The notes below the pieces were generated by a model that did not search any database, was not told the DNA's origin, and saw only the letters and a list, made by a program, of their open reading frames with translations. The position numbers were made by a program, and so were the translations under genes. Below are positions 23,026 to 23,979 of a stretch of DNA of 23,979 nucleotides, piece after piece. Origin of the DNA: JALZDI01 sp035557095 (GTDB lineage Bacteria > Actinomycetota > Actinomycetes > Propionibacteriales > Nocardioidaceae); assembly GCA_035557095.1 (NCBI GenBank), contig DATMEB010000183.1, positions 1-23,979 of the forward strand. The letters are read 5' to 3'. How positions within the stretch are numbered: the stretch's first letter is position 1; the number at the start of each line of letters is the position of its first letter.

Positions 23026-23801
23026 GACTGCTCTGCGTCGACGTCGGCAACAGCCACACCACGATCGGGCTGACCGAGGGTCCCGACATCGTCGACCACT
23101 GGCGCGTCGGCACCTACGCGCGGCGTACCGCCGACGAGTGGGCGGTGGTGTTCTCGGGCCTGCTGGCCGAGCGCGACGTGAAGGCCGGCGCCGAGGGGAT
23201 CGTGTTGTGCTCGACCGTCCCGTCGGTGTTGCACGAGATGCGCGAGATGCTGCAGCGCTACTACGCCGACGTGCCCAGCCTCGTGGTCGAGCCCGGTGTG
23301 CGCACCGGAGTGCCCGTGCTGATGGACAACCCCCGCGAGGTCGGCACCGACCGCATCCTCAACGCGCTGGCCGCCTCCGCGCTGTACGACGGGCCGAAGA
23401 TCGTCGTCGACTTCGGCACCGCGACGACCTTCGACGTGGTCAGCGCGCGAGGTGAGTACGTCGGCGGTGCCATCGCGCCCGGCATCGAGATCTCGTTGGA
23501 CGCGCTCGGCGTACGCGGCGCCCAGCTGCGGCGGGTGGAGCTCATGCGCCCACGGTCGGTCGTGGCGAAGAACACCGTGGAGGCGCTGCAGGCCGGTGCG
23601 GTGTACGGCTTCGCCGGCCAGGTCGACGGCATCGTGGCCCGGATGGCCGAGGACCGGGAATGGCCCATCGACGAGGTGACCGTGATCGCCACCGGCGGGC
23701 TGGCGACGGTGGTGCTCGAGGAGTGCCGGACCCCGGTCGTACACGAACCCTGGCTCACGCTCACCGGTCTGCGGCTGGTTTTCGAACGCAACGCCGTCTA
23801 G
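23022..23801 (+). CDS. coaX: Type III pantothenate kinase
   Basis: This 259-aa kinase phosphorylates pantothenate, the first committed step to coenzyme A. DVGNSHTTIG (7-16) is the phosphate-binding loop of the ASKHA fold, NPREVGTDRILNALAA binds pantothenate, DFGTATTFDVV (about 129-139) is the second phosphate motif, and GGAIAPGIEISLDAL follows as expected. VTVIATGGLA near the C-terminus is the adenosine motif. It overlaps nadC as ATGA, so it closes the operon. Type III enzymes are not feedback-inhibited by CoA. Confidence 0.96.
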   Translation: MRLLCVDVGNSHTTIGLTEGPDIVDHWRVGTYARRTADEWAVVFSGLLAERDVKAGAEGIVLCSTVPSVLHEMREMLQRYYADVPSLVVEPGVRTGVPVLMDNPREVGTDRILNALAASALYDGPKIVVDFGTATTFDVVSARGEYVGGAIAPGIEISLDALGVRGAQLRRVELMRPRSVVAKNTVEALQAGAVYGFAGQVDGIVARMAEDREWPIDEVTVIATGGLATVVLEECRTPVVHEPWLTLTGLRLVFERNAV

Positions 23802-23852
23802 CGGTCCGCATAGCGGGCGATCTCGTCCAGAGCCACTGCTCCGGGCCGGGCG

Positions 23853-23881
23853 TTCATTTCTGGGCCATACCCGCCTAGAGT
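23853..23881 (+). promoter_or_regulatory. Candidate promoter of the right-edge gene
   Basis: TTCATT (23853-23858) and TAGAGT (23876-23881) are separated by 17 bp. The predicted start of transcription, near 23888, leaves a leader of about 27 nt containing GGAGGG (23898-23903). Confidence 0.4.
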
Positions 23882-23914
23882 GTGCCCGTCATCTGACGGA
23901 GGGCGAGGTTGGGG

Positions 23915-23979
23915 ATGTCGGGTCGAGCTCGGGTCGGCGTGGCTGCAGCGGGGGCCATGGTCATGGCGCTGGTGGCCGC
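23915..23979 (+). CDS. Exported protein, partial (only the signal peptide start is in the window)
   Basis: From ATG 23915 the frame reads MSGRARVGVAAAGAMVMALVA to the window edge: two arginines, then an uninterrupted hydrophobic run, which is the start of a Sec signal peptide or membrane anchor. GGAGGG lies 11 nt upstream, and a promoter-like pair precedes it. Nothing of the mature protein is visible, so the function is unknown. Confidence 0.5.
   Translation, partial: MSGRARVGVAAAGAMVMALVA

Noticed and set aside
21684..23744. 686-codon open frame on the minus strand
   Set aside because: It is antisense to nadB, nadC and coaX, with no recognisable motif and biased composition.
1..23979. CRISPR arrays, insertion sequences, phage genes
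   Set aside because: No regularly spaced repeats, transposase, integrase or phage structural motifs were seen on either strand.

Overview
The window is GC-rich actinobacterial DNA. Third codon positions are strongly G/C, GTG and TTG starts are frequent, and genes often overlap as ATGA or GTGA. The order DUF2520 protein, panC, panD, nadB, nadC, coaX suggests a high-GC actinomycete, most likely Nocardioidaceae or a relative. That placement is inferred from gene order and style, not from a marker gene.

The left two thirds (about 0.6-17.3 kb) is an accessory surface-glycan locus. It contains a TylF-like methyltransferase, two copies of a module made of a 622-aa GT4-like glycosyltransferase plus a small GT2-like glycosyltransferase, and an NDP-sugar epimerase/dehydratase. 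It also has two tandem PAPS-dependent sulfotransferases, a third sulfotransferase of another family, a polysaccharide pyruvyl transferase with a coiled-coil tail, a canonical GT2 enzyme and a PseG-like protein. The central gene is a single reading frame that joins an assimilatory APS reductase (Cys-Cys and CxxC iron-sulfur ligands, catalytic ECG cysteine) to a complete UDP-sulfoquinovose synthase (SqdB/SQD1 family). The first domain makes sulfite and the second consumes it, so the fusion looks like a dedicated sulfite-to-sulfonate enzyme. With three sulfotransferases next to it, the locus probably builds an anionic glycan carrying sulfonate, sulfate esters and perhaps pyruvate ketals. No SqdX/SqdD-type sulfolipid transferase is visible.

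The right third (17.3-23.8 kb) is housekeeping. A MidA-family methyltransferase is on the minus strand. A tight operon on the plus strand then runs DUF2520 Rossmann protein, panC, panD remnant, nadB, nadC, coaX, covering pantothenate/CoA and de novo NAD synthesis. The panD copy is broken: an in-frame deletion of roughly 80 codons has removed the middle of the enzyme and left both ends.

The left edge cuts a secreted protein with collagen-like Gly-X-Asp triplets (minus strand). The right edge cuts the signal peptide of another exported protein (plus strand). No rRNA, intact tRNA, CRISPR array, insertion sequence or integrase was seen.
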